A stretch of 61,281 bases of DNA, from contig CAJFQF010000014.1 of the NCBI GenBank assembly GCA_904418995.1, positions 1 to 61,281 on the forward strand. Direction: 5' to 3'. The stretch's first letter is position 1, and every line of letters begins with the position of its first letter. The notes below the pieces were generated by a model that saw only the letters and a program-made list of their open reading frames with translations, had not been told where the DNA came from and searched no databases. Below, piece after piece: positions 43,673-53,422 of the stretch. The translations under genes were made by a program, and so were the position numbers. Origin of the DNA: Heritagella_A intestinalis. GTDB taxonomy: Bacteria; Bacillota; Clostridia; Oscillospirales; Acutalibacteraceae.

Positions 43673-46600
43673 TCACTGGAGTTCGTTTGTCAAGCCCTCA
43701 TCTGCAGATTTTACGGAAACATTACGATAGCACCGCATACCGGTTCCAGCAGGCACCAGCTTGCCGATGATGACATTCTCCTTCAGGCCCAGCAGCGGGT
43801 CCACCTTGCCCTTGATAGCGGCTTCGGTAAGCACGCGGGTGGTCTCCTGGAAGGATGCGGCGGACAGGAAGGAGTCCGTTGCCAGAGAAGCCTTGGTGAT
43901 ACCCAGCAGCACCGGGGTGCAGGTGGCTTCCTGCAGATCGACTTCGCCGGCAGCGCGGCGGGCCGCAATGTCTTCGTTGGCCGTCTCAAACTCGGTCTTA
44001 TCCACCAGGGAGTTGGCCAGCAGATCCGTATCGCCGGCATCTTCCACGCGAACCTTGCGCATCATCTGGCGAACGATAACCTCGATATGCTTATCGTTGA
44101 TATCAACGCCCTGCATCCGGTATACTCGCTGCACTTCCTCAATGAGGTAGTCCTGCACGGCGTGGGTACCGCTGATGGCCAGCACATCGTGGGGGTTCAC
44201 AGAGCCTTCAGTGAGCCGGGTACCGGCCTTCACCTTCTGGCCCTCCTTGACGCTGATGCGGGAACCGAAGGGAATCAGATAGGAGCGCTGCTCCCCGTCC
44301 TCGCGGGTAATCACTACATGGCGATTCTTCTTGACTTCTTCAAAGGAGATTTCGCCATCGATTTCCGCCAGGATTGCCAGATGCTTGGGCTTGCGGCCCT
44401 CAAACAGTTCTTCCACGCGGGGAAGACCCTGTGTAATATCTTCGGCGCTGGCCACGCCGCCGGTATGGAAGGTACGCATGGTCAGCTGGGTGCCGGGCTC
44501 GCCTATAGACTGGGCGGCGATAATGCCCACGGCCTCGCCCACAGAAACGGGCTTGCCGGTAGCCAGGTCGGAGCCGTAGCACTTTTTGCACACGCCGTGC
44601 TTGGCGCGGCAGTTCAGGATGGAGCGGATCTTGATGCTCTCCACGCCGTGACCCACGATAATATCGGCGTCATGGTCATCCATCATCTTATCTTTGGACA
44701 CCAGCACCTCGCCGGTTTCCTCATCCACAAAATCTTCCACCAGATAACGGCCAATGAGACGCTCGTGCATGCTCTCGATCGCCTCGCTGCCTTCCTTAAT
44801 GTCGAAGACCTCCAGGCCGTCGGTGGCGCCGCAGTCATCCTCCCGGATGATCACTTCCTGAGAAACGTCCACCAGACGGCGGGTCAGATAACCGGAGTCA
44901 GCGGTACGCAGAGCGGTATCTGCCAGGCCCTTTCGGGCGCCGCGGGAAGAAATGAAGTATTCCAAAATGTTCAGGCCCTCACGATAGTTGGCGCGAATGG
45001 GAATTTCGATAACCTTACCGGAGGTGTTGGCAATCAGGCCGCGCATACCGGCCAGCTGACGGATCTGGCTCATAGAACCACGAGCGCCGGAGTCTGCCAT
45101 CATGAAGATGGGGTTGTTGTGGTCCAGGCCCTTCTGCAGGGCAGAGGTCACATCGTTGGTGGCCTGCTCCCAGGTGCGGATAACCGCGCCGGAACGCTCT
45201 TCCTCGGAGAGGAGGCCCTCGTTGAACTCGTCGCTGATCTCGTCGATCTTGGCTTCCGCATCGGCGATGATCTGCTTCTTCTGGGGCGGAATGGTGGCGT
45301 CGCAAACGGCCACGGTAATAGCGCCGATAGTGGAGTACTTATAGCCCTGGGCCTTGATTTCATCCAGCACCTCGGAGGTAATGGCGGTGCCGTGTACCTT
45401 GATGCACTTTTCGATGATCTTGCCCAGCTGCTTCTTGCCCACCAGGAAGTCAATTTCAAACTTCATGCGCTCGTTGGGATCGGTGCGGTCCACATATCCC
45501 AGATCCTGGGGAATAGGACGGTTGAAGATAATCCGGCCCACAGTGGTCTCCACCAAAGCGGAAACCTTCTCCCCGTTGAATTCCGCCTCCCGGCGGACCT
45601 TGATCTTGGCGTGGAGGGTGACAATATGGGCGTCATAGGCCATCAGGGCCTCGTCTACGTCACGGAAAGCCTTGCCTTCGCCCTTCTCCCCTTCTTTGTC
45701 CATGGTCAGGTAGTAGGAACCCAGCACCATGTCCTGGGTGGGAACCGTAACCGGACGGCCATCGGAGGGCTTGAGGAGGTTGTTGGCGGCCAGCATCAGG
45801 AAGCGGGCTTCTGCCTGGGCCTCGGCGGACAGGGGCACGTGAACGGCCATCTGGTCGCCGTCAAAGTCAGCGTTGTATGCAGTACACACCAGGGGGTGCA
45901 GCTTCAGAGCGCGGCCCTCCACCAGCACCGGCTCAAAGGCCTGGATGCCCAGACGGTGCAGGGTAGGTGCGCGGTTCAGCAGCACCGGGTGGTTTTTAAT
46001 GACGATTTCCAGCGCATCCCAAACCTCGGGCTTGGCGCGCTCTACTGCCTTACGGGCAGCCTTAATGTTGCCGGCGGCGCCGGTTTCCACCAGGCGCTTC
46101 ATGACAAAGGGCTTAAACAGCTCCAAAGCCATCTCCTTGGGCAGGCCGCACTGATACATCTTCAGCTCAGGGCCTACCACGATAACGGAACGGCCGGAAT
46201 AGTCCACGCGCTTGCCCAGCAGGTTCTGACGGAAGCGGCCCTGCTTGCCCTTGAGCATATCGGACAGGGACTTCAGGGGACGGTTGTTGGGGCCGGTCAC
46301 CGGGCGGCCGCGGCGCCCGTTGTCGATGAGGGCGTCCACGGCTTCCTGGAGCATGCGCTTCTCGTTGCGGACGATAATGTCCGGAGCGCCCAGCTCCAGC
46401 AAACGCTTCAGGCGGTTATTGCGGTTGATGACCCGGCGATACAGGTCGTTCAGGTCAGAGGTGGCAAAGCGGCCGCCGTCCAGCTGCACCATGGGGCGGA
46501 TATCCGGGGGAATCACCGGGATGACGTCCAGAATCATCCACTCCGGACGGTTGCCGGACAGGCGGAAGGCCTCTACCGCTTCCAGGCGCTTAAGCAGGCG

Positions 46601-47212
46601 CACCCGCTTCTGGCCGGAAGCAGTCTCCAGCTCTTCCTTGAGCTGGGTGGAGAGCTTCTCCAGGTCAATTTCCGCCAGCAGGTCCTTAATGGCCTCTGCA
46701 CCCATGGCGGCCTTAAAGGCATCGCCATACTTTTCGTACATGTGCTGGTATTCCTTTTCATCCAGGAACTGCATCTTGGAGAGCTCCCGAACGTCGCCGG
46801 GGTCCGTTACAATGTACAGGGCAAAGTAGAGCACCTTTTCCAGCATCCGGGGGGAAATATCCAGCACCAGGCCCATCCGGGAGGGGATGCCCTTAAAGTA
46901 CCAAATGTGGGAAACCGGGGCGGCCAGCTCAATGTGGCCCATGCGCTCCCGGCGGACCTTGCTGCGGGTCACTTCCACGCCGCAGCGGTCGCAGACCTTG
47001 CCTTTATAGCGGATGCGCTTGTACTTTCCGCAGTGGCACTCCCAGTCCTTGGTAGGCCCAAAAATGCGCTCGCAGAACAGGCCGTCCCGCTCCGGCTTCA
47101 GGGTACGGTAGTTAATGGTTTCCGGCTTCTTGACCTCACCGTGAGACCACTCACGGATCTGGTCAGGGGAAGCCAGACCGATTTTAATCGATTCAAACAC
47201 GTTAAATTCCAT
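43673..47212 (-). CDS. rpoC: RNA polymerase subunit beta'
   Basis: 1179-residue catalytic subunit. N-terminal zinc site Cys59, Cys61, Cys74 and Cys77; active-site NADFDGDQM with Asp449, Asp451 and Asp453 binding Mg; the second zinc cluster is in CRAKHGVCKKCYG. It follows rpoB by 17 bases with AGTAGGGGG before the ATG. Length and architecture are those of Clostridia without large insertions. Confidence 0.99.
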   Translation of the reverse strand: MEFNVFESIKIGLASPDQIREWSHGEVKKPETINYRTLKPERDGLFCERIFGPTKDWECHCGKYKRIRYKGKVCDRCGVEVTRSKVRRERMGHIELAAPVSHIWYFKGIPSRMGLVLDISPRMLEKVLYFALYIVTDPGDVRELSKMQFLDEKEYQHMYEKYGDAFKAAMGAEAIKDLLAEIDLEKLSTQLKEELETASGQKRVRLLKRLEAVEAFRLSGNRPEWMILDVIPVIPPDIRPMVQLDGGRFATSDLNDLYRRVINRNNRLKRLLELGAPDIIVRNEKRMLQEAVDALIDNGRRGRPVTGPNNRPLKSLSDMLKGKQGRFRQNLLGKRVDYSGRSVIVVGPELKMYQCGLPKEMALELFKPFVMKRLVETGAAGNIKAARKAVERAKPEVWDALEIVIKNHPVLLNRAPTLHRLGIQAFEPVLVEGRALKLHPLVCTAYNADFDGDQMAVHVPLSAEAQAEARFLMLAANNLLKPSDGRPVTVPTQDMVLGSYYLTMDKEGEKGEGKAFRDVDEALMAYDAHIVTLHAKIKVRREAEFNGEKVSALVETTVGRIIFNRPIPQDLGYVDRTDPNERMKFEIDFLVGKKQLGKIIEKCIKVHGTAITSEVLDEIKAQGYKYSTIGAITVAVCDATIPPQKKQIIADAEAKIDEISDEFNEGLLSEEERSGAVIRTWEQATNDVTSALQKGLDHNNPIFMMADSGARGSMSQIRQLAGMRGLIANTSGKVIEIPIRANYREGLNILEYFISSRGARKGLADTALRTADSGYLTRRLVDVSQEVIIREDDCGATDGLEVFDIKEGSEAIESMHERLIGRYLVEDFVDEETGEVLVSKDKMMDDHDADIIVGHGVESIKIRSILNCRAKHGVCKKCYGSDLATGKPVSVGEAVGIIAAQSIGEPGTQLTMRTFHTGGVASAEDITQGLPRVEELFEGRKPKHLAILAEIDGEISFEEVKKNRHVVITREDGEQRSYLIPFGSRISVKEGQKVKAGTRLTEGSVNPHDVLAISGTHAVQDYLIEEVQRVYRMQGVDINDKHIEVIVRQMMRKVRVEDAGDTDLLANSLVDKTEFETANEDIAARRAAGEVDLQEATCTPVLLGITKASLATDSFLSAASFQETTRVLTEAAIKGKVDPLLGLKENVIIGKLVPAGTGMRCYRNVSVKSADEGLTNELQ

Positions 47213-47229
47213 CGTTCAACCCCCTACTC

Positions 47230-50200
47230 TCAGTCATTCTCGTCGCCGGCGCCCTCGTCCGCGCTGCCGCCGAACAGGTCGTCCAGACCAATGCCTGCAT
47301 CTTCCGAGAACAGGTCATCTTCTTCGGTATCTTCCATGGTGTAGCCATCCAGGTCGCCTTCTTCGGCAACATTGGGCTCTTCAAACACCTCGCTGGACGA
47401 CGGGGTAAAGCCCATATCGTCATCATCGTCAAAATTCTGTTTCAGGTCGATTTCTTCGTTATTCTTATCCAGCACCTTAATATCCAGACCCAGGGACTGG
47501 AGCTCCTTAATGAGCACCTTAAAGGATTCAGGCACACCGGGGGTGGGGATATTCTGGCCCTTGACAATGGCCTCGTAGGTCTTCACACGGCCCACCACGT
47601 CGTCGGACTTCACCGTCAGGATCTCCTGGAGGGTGTAAGCCGCGCCGTAGGCTTCCAGGGCCCACACTTCCATCTCGCCGAAACGCTGGCCGCCGAACTG
47701 GGCCTTGCCGCCCAGAGGCTGCTGGGTCACCAGAGAGTAGGGGCCGGTGGAACGGGCGTGAATCTTATCGTCTACCAGGTGGTGGAGCTTCAGATAGTAC
47801 ATATAACCAACGGTAACCGGGTTGTCGAAATACTCACCGGTACGGCCGTCCCGGAGCCAGAACTTGCCGTCCTCGCTCATACCGGCCATCTTAAAGCACT
47901 CCCGGATATCCTCTTCGTGAGCGCCGTCGAAAACAGGGGTCATGATCTTCCAGCCCAGAGCCTTGGCCGCCATGCCCAGATGCACTTCCAGCACCTGGCC
48001 GATGTTCATACGGGAAGGCACGCCCAGGGGGTTCAGCACAATGTCCAGAGGGGTGCCGTCAGGCAGGAAGGGCATTTCTTCCATGGGCAGAATACGGGAA
48101 ACAACACCCTTGTTACCGTGGCGGCCTGCCATCTTATCACCCACGGAGATCTTTCTCTTCTGGGCAATGTAGCAGCGCACCACTTTGTTGACGCCGGGGC
48201 TCAGCTCATCGTGGCTGTTCTCACGGGTAAAGACCTTCACATCCACCACGGTGCCGTATTCGCCGTGGGGCACACGCAGGGAGGTGTCGCGGACTTCTCT
48301 GGCCTTCTCGCCGAAGATGGCCCGGAGCAGCCGCTCCTCCGCAGTGAGCTCGGTCTCGCCCTTGGGGGTAACCTTACCCACCAGAATGTCGCCTGCACGG
48401 ACGTCAGCGCCGACGCGGATGATTCCACGGTCGTCCAAGTCGCGGAGCAGGTCTTCGTTTACGTTGGGAATATCCCGGGTGATTTCCTCGGGCCCCAGCT
48501 TGGTATCCCGGGCTTCCATCTCGTACTCCTCAATGTGAATAGAGGTGTACACGTCATCCCGGACGATTTTTTCGTTAATCAGAACGGCGTCCTCGTAGTT
48601 GTAGCCTTCCCAGGTCATAAAGCCGATGAGGGCGTTTTTACCCAGGGCGATTTCGCCGTTGGAAATAGCGGGGCCGTCAGCGATGACATCGCCGGCCTCC
48701 ACCCGGTCGCCGCGGTCCACTACCGGCACCTGGTTGATACAGGTGCTCTGGTTGGAGCGCAGGAACTTGGTGATGAAGTAGGTATCCACTTCGCCGTTGT
48801 CGGCGGTAACCCGTACCTCGGTAGCGCTGACGCTGCGGACAATGCCGCCGCGCTTTGCCAGCACACAGGCGCCGGAGTCTACGCCGGCCTTATATTCCAT
48901 ACCGGTGCCCACAATGGGGGCCTCGGTCTTCAGAAGCGGCACAGCCTGGCGCTGCATGTTAGCGCCCATCAGTGCGCGGTTGGTATCGTCGTTTTCCAGG
49001 AAGGGGATCATAGCCGTAGCCACGGAAACCACCATCCGGGGAGAAAGATCCATAAAGTCGGCCTTGTGGCAATCCACTTCCACAAAGCTCTCACGATGAC
49101 GGCCACTGATTTTCGGATAGATGAAGCAGCCGTTTTCATCCAGAGGTTCGTTAGCCTGCGCCACAATATACTCGTCTTCCTTATCGGCGGTCATGTAAAT
49201 CACTTCATCGGTGACCCGGCCGTTTTCCTTATCAATCCGGCGGAAAGGCGCCTCAATAAAGCCGTATTCATTGATCCGCGCAAAAGTAGCCAAGTAGGAA
49301 ATCAGACCGATGTTGGGGCCTTCAGGGGTCTCCACAGGGCACATGCGGCCATAGTGGCTGTAGTGAACGTCACGGACCTCAAATCCGGCGCGGTCACGGG
49401 AAAGGCCGCCGGGGCCCAGAGCGGAAAGACGGCGCTTGTGGGTCAGCTCAGCCAAGGGGTTGTTCTGATCCATAAACTGGGACAGCGGCGAGGAACCAAA
49501 GAATTCCTTGATAGCCGCTACCACAGGACGGATGTTAATCAGGTCCTTGGGCGTCAGGGTCTCCAGATCCTGGGCCTGGAGGGTCATACGCTCCCGGATC
49601 ACCCGCTCCAAACGGGAGAAGCCGATGCGGAACTGATTCTGGAGCAGCTCGCCTACCGAACGGATGCGGCGGTTGCCCAGGTGGTCGATATCGTCAGTAG
49701 TGCCAAGGCCCATGGCCAGGCAGTTCATGTAGTTGATGGAAGCGAAAATATCATCGATGATGATGTGCTTGGGGATCAGGTCGTCTACCCGGGCCTTGAT
49801 GGCTTCCTTCAGGGCCTCTTCATCCTCGCCGCACTCTTCCAGGATCTCCGCCAGCACGCTGAAGCGCACCCGCTCTTTGACGCCGCACTCGGCCTTGGCG
49901 TCAAAGTTCACGTACTTGGAAATATCCACCATGCCATTGGAGATGACCTTGACTTCCCGCTCGCCGACTTCCACAAAAGCCACGGTTACGCCGGCATCAT
50001 CGATCTCCTCGGCCTTGGCCCGGGAGACCACTTCGCCTGCTTCCGCCATGACCTCGCCGGTGAGAGGGTTCACAATGGGCTGGGTCAGCTTCTGGTCGGT
50101 GATACGGCCGGCCAGGTTCAGCTTCTTGTTGTATTTATAACGGCCCACCCGGGAAAGGTCATACCGGCGGGCGTCAAAGAACAGGTTGTTGATATGGGTC

Positions 50201-50958
50201 TGGGCGCTCTCTACCGTGGGGGGCTCGCTGGGACGGAGCTTGCGGTAGACTTCCTTGAGGCCCTCCTCCATGTTGTGGGTGGTATCCTTTTCCAGGGTAG
50301 CCTCAATGCGGTCGTCCAGACCAAAATAGTTCCGGATCTCCTCATCGGTGCCAAGGCCCAGGGCCCGGAGGAACACCGTAATGGGAATCTTGCGGTTTTT
50401 GTCGATGCGCACATAGAAAACGTCGTTGGCGTCGTTTTCGTATTCCAGCCAAGCGCCGCGGTTGGGGATCACAGTGGCGCTGAAAAGCTCCTTGCCGGTC
50501 TTGTCATACTCCATTTTGTAATAAACGCCGGGGGAACGAACCAACTGGGAAACAATCACGCGCTCAGCGCCGTTGATGACAAAGGTGCCGCTTTCCGTCA
50601 TCAGGGGGAACTCGCCCATGAAGACCTCGGACTCCTTGATCTCGCCGCTCTCCTTGTTGAGAAGGCGTGCAGTGACGCGCAGAGCTTTCGCATAGGTAGC
50701 ATCCCGCTCCTTGCACTCTATCACGCTGTAATTGGGCTTTTCATCCAGCTTGTAGTTGACGAAATCCAACACCAGATTCCCGGTAAAGTCCGTGATGCCC
50801 GAAACATCCCGGAATACCTCTTTCAGCCCCTCGTCCAGGAACCATTGGTAGGAATTCTTCTGCACCTCAATGAGGTTCGGCATCGGCAGGACCTCTTCGA
50901 TGCGGGAAAAGCTCATACGGGTGTTTTTGCCCAACTGCACCGGTTTGACATTCACCAT
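47230..50958 (-). CDS. rpoB: RNA polymerase subunit beta
   Basis: About 1242 residues. The rifampicin pocket reads LSQFMDQNNPLAELTHKRRL then SALGPGG, with Asp, His and Ser at the classic resistance positions unchanged. Also YSHYGRMCPVETPEGPNIGLI and the C-terminal GGKAQFGGQRFGEMEVWALEAYGA. The C-terminus has an acidic tail (D/E-rich). The frame is open to 51048; the ATG at 50958 (MVNVKPVQLGKN) is preferred because beta subunits begin here and GGAGTGA precedes it, though the ATG at 51000 cannot be excluded. It has its own promoter, and no rplJ-rplL lies upstream. Confidence 0.98.
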   Translation of the reverse strand: MVNVKPVQLGKNTRMSFSRIEEVLPMPNLIEVQKNSYQWFLDEGLKEVFRDVSGITDFTGNLVLDFVNYKLDEKPNYSVIECKERDATYAKALRVTARLLNKESGEIKESEVFMGEFPLMTESGTFVINGAERVIVSQLVRSPGVYYKMEYDKTGKELFSATVIPNRGAWLEYENDANDVFYVRIDKNRKIPITVFLRALGLGTDEEIRNYFGLDDRIEATLEKDTTHNMEEGLKEVYRKLRPSEPPTVESAQTHINNLFFDARRYDLSRVGRYKYNKKLNLAGRITDQKLTQPIVNPLTGEVMAEAGEVVSRAKAEEIDDAGVTVAFVEVGEREVKVISNGMVDISKYVNFDAKAECGVKERVRFSVLAEILEECGEDEEALKEAIKARVDDLIPKHIIIDDIFASINYMNCLAMGLGTTDDIDHLGNRRIRSVGELLQNQFRIGFSRLERVIRERMTLQAQDLETLTPKDLINIRPVVAAIKEFFGSSPLSQFMDQNNPLAELTHKRRLSALGPGGLSRDRAGFEVRDVHYSHYGRMCPVETPEGPNIGLISYLATFARINEYGFIEAPFRRIDKENGRVTDEVIYMTADKEDEYIVAQANEPLDENGCFIYPKISGRHRESFVEVDCHKADFMDLSPRMVVSVATAMIPFLENDDTNRALMGANMQRQAVPLLKTEAPIVGTGMEYKAGVDSGACVLAKRGGIVRSVSATEVRVTADNGEVDTYFITKFLRSNQSTCINQVPVVDRGDRVEAGDVIADGPAISNGEIALGKNALIGFMTWEGYNYEDAVLINEKIVRDDVYTSIHIEEYEMEARDTKLGPEEITRDIPNVNEDLLRDLDDRGIIRVGADVRAGDILVGKVTPKGETELTAEERLLRAIFGEKAREVRDTSLRVPHGEYGTVVDVKVFTRENSHDELSPGVNKVVRCYIAQKRKISVGDKMAGRHGNKGVVSRILPMEEMPFLPDGTPLDIVLNPLGVPSRMNIGQVLEVHLGMAAKALGWKIMTPVFDGAHEEDIRECFKMAGMSEDGKFWLRDGRTGEYFDNPVTVGYMYYLKLHHLVDDKIHARSTGPYSLVTQQPLGGKAQFGGQRFGEMEVWALEAYGAAYTLQEILTVKSDDVVGRVKTYEAIVKGQNIPTPGVPESFKVLIKELQSLGLDIKVLDKNNEEIDLKQNFDDDDDMGFTPSSSEVFEEPNVAEEGDLDGYTMEDTEEDDLFSEDAGIGLDDLFGGSADEGAGDEND

Positions 50959-51142
50959 TGGCTCAATCACTCCATTCCATTTATTTACTGTTCTTTCCAT
51001 CCCGGCAAGCCGCAGATCCCCGGGCCCTCCGGCAGATGACCGCGACAATTTTTTTGGAAAACACTTGCCTTTTTTTGAAAGATGTGCTATGCTGTATCAC
51101 AGCATTTACAGAACATGGCACTCTATGATGATGCAGTATATC

Positions 51143-51171
51143 ATTTTATAATGGATTTTTTCTTTTGTCAA
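51143..51171 (-). promoter_or_regulatory. rpoB: Promoter of rpoBC
   Basis: TTGACA (51166-51171), 17 bases, TAAAAT (51143-51148) on the minus strand. The leader of about 175 nt contains a small hairpin ATGCTGT/ACAGCAT (51089-51105). Confidence 0.8.
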
Positions 51172-51183
51172 TAGTTCACGGGG

Positions 51184-51212
51184 AAAAAAGCGGGCTTTTT
51201 GCCCGTTTTTTT
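51184..51212 (-). terminator. Second terminator upstream of rpoB
   Basis: CGGGC-TTTTT-GCCCG stem flanked by A and T runs, ending in six T on the minus strand. It sits just before the rpoB promoter and shields it from read-through. Confidence 0.85.
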
Positions 51213-51256
51213 GATTTTACACCCCTTTTCTGCCCTTTATCGTTCTTTAAAAGAAA

Positions 51257-51292
51257 AATAGGCTCCACAAGACCGTTTTTGTGGAGCCTATT
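51257..51292 (-). terminator. Terminator of the Rrf2/YjbR unit
   Basis: 14-bp stem AATAGGCTCCACAA/TTGTGGAGCCTATT followed on the minus strand by TTTTCTTTT. Confidence 0.88.
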
Positions 51293-51362
51293 CTTTTAGA
51301 CTGAAAAGTTCTTTTTTCCGTACAAAATCAAAAATCAGCCTTCAAAAACACCCGGATGGGTG

Positions 51363-51767
51363 TTATGTTTTCTCCAGGGTGGCACGGAGCTTTTTCGGTA
51401 ATTTTTCTGCCATAATCCGCCAGGAGCGGTCCGTCATTTCCCGCACCACAGCGTCTTCCGGAAACACCGGGGGCGCCTGGGGATTCCGGTCCCTTTCCGG
51501 GATATCCTCCAGCCGGAACCAGACGGTATTCCACAGGGCCTTATTGCTGTAGTACCCCGGCGCTACCGCCTGGTAGTTCTGCCGCAGGAAATCATTGAAA
51601 TCCGGCTCGCACCGCAGGGTCAAAAAGCAGAGAGCGCCGTTTTCTCCCCGTCCAGCGGCGGCAAAGAACTTCCCGCAGACAAAATACCGGTACCATCCCC
51701 ACTCTTCCTTAAAATCCCGGGTCACGCCGGGCTTGGCCATACAATACTCGTCAAACCAATCGTACAC
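51363..51767 (-). CDS. MmcQ/YjbR family protein
   Basis: 134-residue protein with the YjbR pattern: VYDWFDEYCMAKPGVTRDFKEEWGWYRYFVCGKFFAAAG, then LRCEPDFNDFLRQNYQAVAPGYYSNKALWNTVW. Such proteins have a CyaY-like or double-wing fold and are annotated as DNA-binding; function is unproven. The GTG at 51767 starts two bases after the Rrf2 stop with AAGGCGGGG upstream; an ATG at 51794 inside Rrf2 has no ribosome site. It is probably co-transcribed with the Rrf2 regulator. Confidence 0.82.
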   Translation of the reverse strand: MYDWFDEYCMAKPGVTRDFKEEWGWYRYFVCGKFFAAAGRGENGALCFLTLRCEPDFNDFLRQNYQAVAPGYYSNKALWNTVWFRLEDIPERDRNPQAPPVFPEDAVVREMTDRSWRIMAEKLPKKLRATLEKT

Positions 51768-51768
51768 C

Positions 51769-52236
51769 CTATTCCCCGCCTTTCCCTTCTCCATGCTGCT
51801 GACAGCCGGGGCAATCGTAGCCGCAGCTTCGAGCCCCCTCCTCCAAGCAGATGGCCGCAAAGGTATAGGAATCCAGCTTCTGGCGCACCTGCTGGGAAAT
51901 CTCGCCGTAAATCTCGTGGAAACGGCAGGTGGTGTGGTCACAGCAATAGGCGTCCTCCTGGCAGCGGCTAATGCGGTAAGGGCCTTCCACCGACTCAATC
52001 ACTTCCCGGAGGGTGATTTCCCCAGGCGAACGGGCCAGCTCATAGCCGCCGCCGGCCCCTTTGTAGGAGCAGATAATCCCATCCGCCACCAGCTTGCGCA
52101 GAATCTTCAAGGCAAAACGCTGGGGCACCCGGGTCTGTTCGGAGAGGGCACGGGCATCCAAACGCTTTCCGCACCGGGTCAGGGCCTCTACGATTCTCAC
52201 GGCGTAATCGGTTTCCAGGGTAATATGCATACGCAC
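51769..52236 (-). CDS. Rrf2 family (IscR-like) regulator with extra cysteine motif
   Basis: 155-residue winged-helix regulator. The DNA-binding part includes LDARALSEQTRVPQRFALKILRKLVADGIICSYKGAGGGYELAR. Cys92, Cys98 and Cys104 reproduce the spacing of the 2Fe-2S ligands of IscR. Unusually it also has Cys130 and a C-terminal Cys138-x3-Cys142-x2-Cys145. It probably senses iron-sulfur status, oxygen or NO. AAAGGAGGG precedes the ATG at six bases. It is placed between rpoD and the YjbR gene. Confidence 0.88.
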   Translation of the reverse strand: MRMHITLETDYAVRIVEALTRCGKRLDARALSEQTRVPQRFALKILRKLVADGIICSYKGAGGGYELARSPGEITLREVIESVEGPYRISRCQEDAYCCDHTTCRFHEIYGEISQQVRQKLDSYTFAAICLEEGARSCGYDCPGCQQHGEGKGGE

Positions 52237-52291
52237 CCTCCTTTACAAGCGTTCCCGTGTGTCCGCTGCGTTCCGGATCTCTCTTCCTGCC

Positions 52292-53410
52292 TTAATCCAG
52301 GAAGTCCTTGAGCTTCTTGCTGCGGCTGGGATGGCGCAGCTTCCGCAGGGCCTTGGCCTCAATCTGGCGGATGCGCTCCCGGGTGACGTTGAATTCCTTG
52401 CCCACCTCTTCCAAGGTGCGGGAACGGCCGTCCTCCAGGCCAAAACGCAGGCGCAGCACCTTTTCCTCCCGAGGGGTCAGGGTATCCAGCACCTCAGAGA
52501 GCTGCTCCTTGAGCAGGGTGTGGGAAGCCGCGTCCTGGGGCGCCGGGGCGTCGTCGTCCTGAATAAAGTCTCCCAGATGGCTGTCCTCTTCCTCGCCAAT
52601 AGGGGTTTCCAGAGAAACCGGCTCCTGGGCGACCCGCATGATTTCCCGGACCTTGTCCGCAGGCATGTCCAGCTCCGCGGCGATTTCTTCCGCTGTAGGC
52701 TCGTGGCCATTGGTGTGGAGAAGCTGGCTGGAAACCTTCTTCACCTTGTTGATGGTCTCCACCATGTGTACGGGAATCCGGATGGTCCGGGCCTGGTCGG
52801 CAATGGCCCGGGTAATGGCCTGGCGAATCCACCAGGTAGCATAGGTGGAGAACTTAAAGCCCTTGGTATAATCGAACTTTTCCACCGCTTTAATCAGGCC
52901 CAGGTTACCCTCCTGAATGAGGTCCAAAAACTGCATCCCGCGGCCCAGATAGCGCTTTGCAATGCTGACTACCAGACGCAGATTGGCTTCGGAAAGGCGC
53001 TTTTTCGCGCTTTCATCCCCGTTTCCGATGCGGATGGCCAAATCAATCTCTTCTTCCGGAGTCAGCAGGGGCACCCTGCCGATCTCCTTGAGGTACACCT
53101 TCACCGGGTCGTCAATGGCAATGCCCTCGGTGCTCAGGCTGGTCTCCAGATCCTCGTTCTCATCGGCAGGTACATCGAAGTCCTCCAGTTCCTCCAGGGG
53201 AATATCATCGATGTCGTCGTTGCCAATATCCTCGTCCACAATCTCTACGCCCAAACTTTCCAGGGTGTCATAGAATTTCTCCAGATGCTCCGGGTCAAAG
53301 TCCATTTCTCCCAGGGCGTCGAGGATTTCTTTCGTGGACAGAGAGCCCTTGGCCTTGCCCTGCTCCAAAAGTTCCTTAATTACGCTTTTCTTATCCTGTA
53401 CTGCCGGCAT
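52292..53410 (-). CDS. rpoD: Primary RNA polymerase sigma factor (sigma-A/RpoD)
   Basis: 372 residues. An acidic N-terminal region 1.1 (about 1-95), DDPVKVYLKEIGRVPLLTPEEE (1.2), region 2 FLDLIQEGNLGLIKAVEKFDYTKGFKFSTYATWWIRQAI (-10 recognition), region 3, and region 4 ending VTRERIRQIEAKALRKLRHPSRSKKLKDFLD (-35 recognition). It follows dnaG by 12 bases, the classical dnaG-rpoD operon, but no rpsU precedes them. Confidence 0.98.
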   Translation of the reverse strand: MPAVQDKKSVIKELLEQGKAKGSLSTKEILDALGEMDFDPEHLEKFYDTLESLGVEIVDEDIGNDDIDDIPLEELEDFDVPADENEDLETSLSTEGIAIDDPVKVYLKEIGRVPLLTPEEEIDLAIRIGNGDESAKKRLSEANLRLVVSIAKRYLGRGMQFLDLIQEGNLGLIKAVEKFDYTKGFKFSTYATWWIRQAITRAIADQARTIRIPVHMVETINKVKKVSSQLLHTNGHEPTAEEIAAELDMPADKVREIMRVAQEPVSLETPIGEEEDSHLGDFIQDDDAPAPQDAASHTLLKEQLSEVLDTLTPREEKVLRLRFGLEDGRSRTLEEVGKEFNVTRERIRQIEAKALRKLRHPSRSKKLKDFLD

Positions 53411-53422
53411 GAAAACATCCCC

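Noticed and set aside
43508..51039. Plus-strand open frames of over 1000 codons opposite rpoC and rpoB
   Set aside because: They mirror highly conserved polymerase genes; codon bias of the sense strand removes stop codons from the antisense frame. No ribosome sites or known domains.
51363..51998. 211-residue version of the YjbR-like protein
   Set aside because: The first part is a different-frame reading of the Rrf2 gene; GTG at 51767 right after the Rrf2 stop has the ribosome site.
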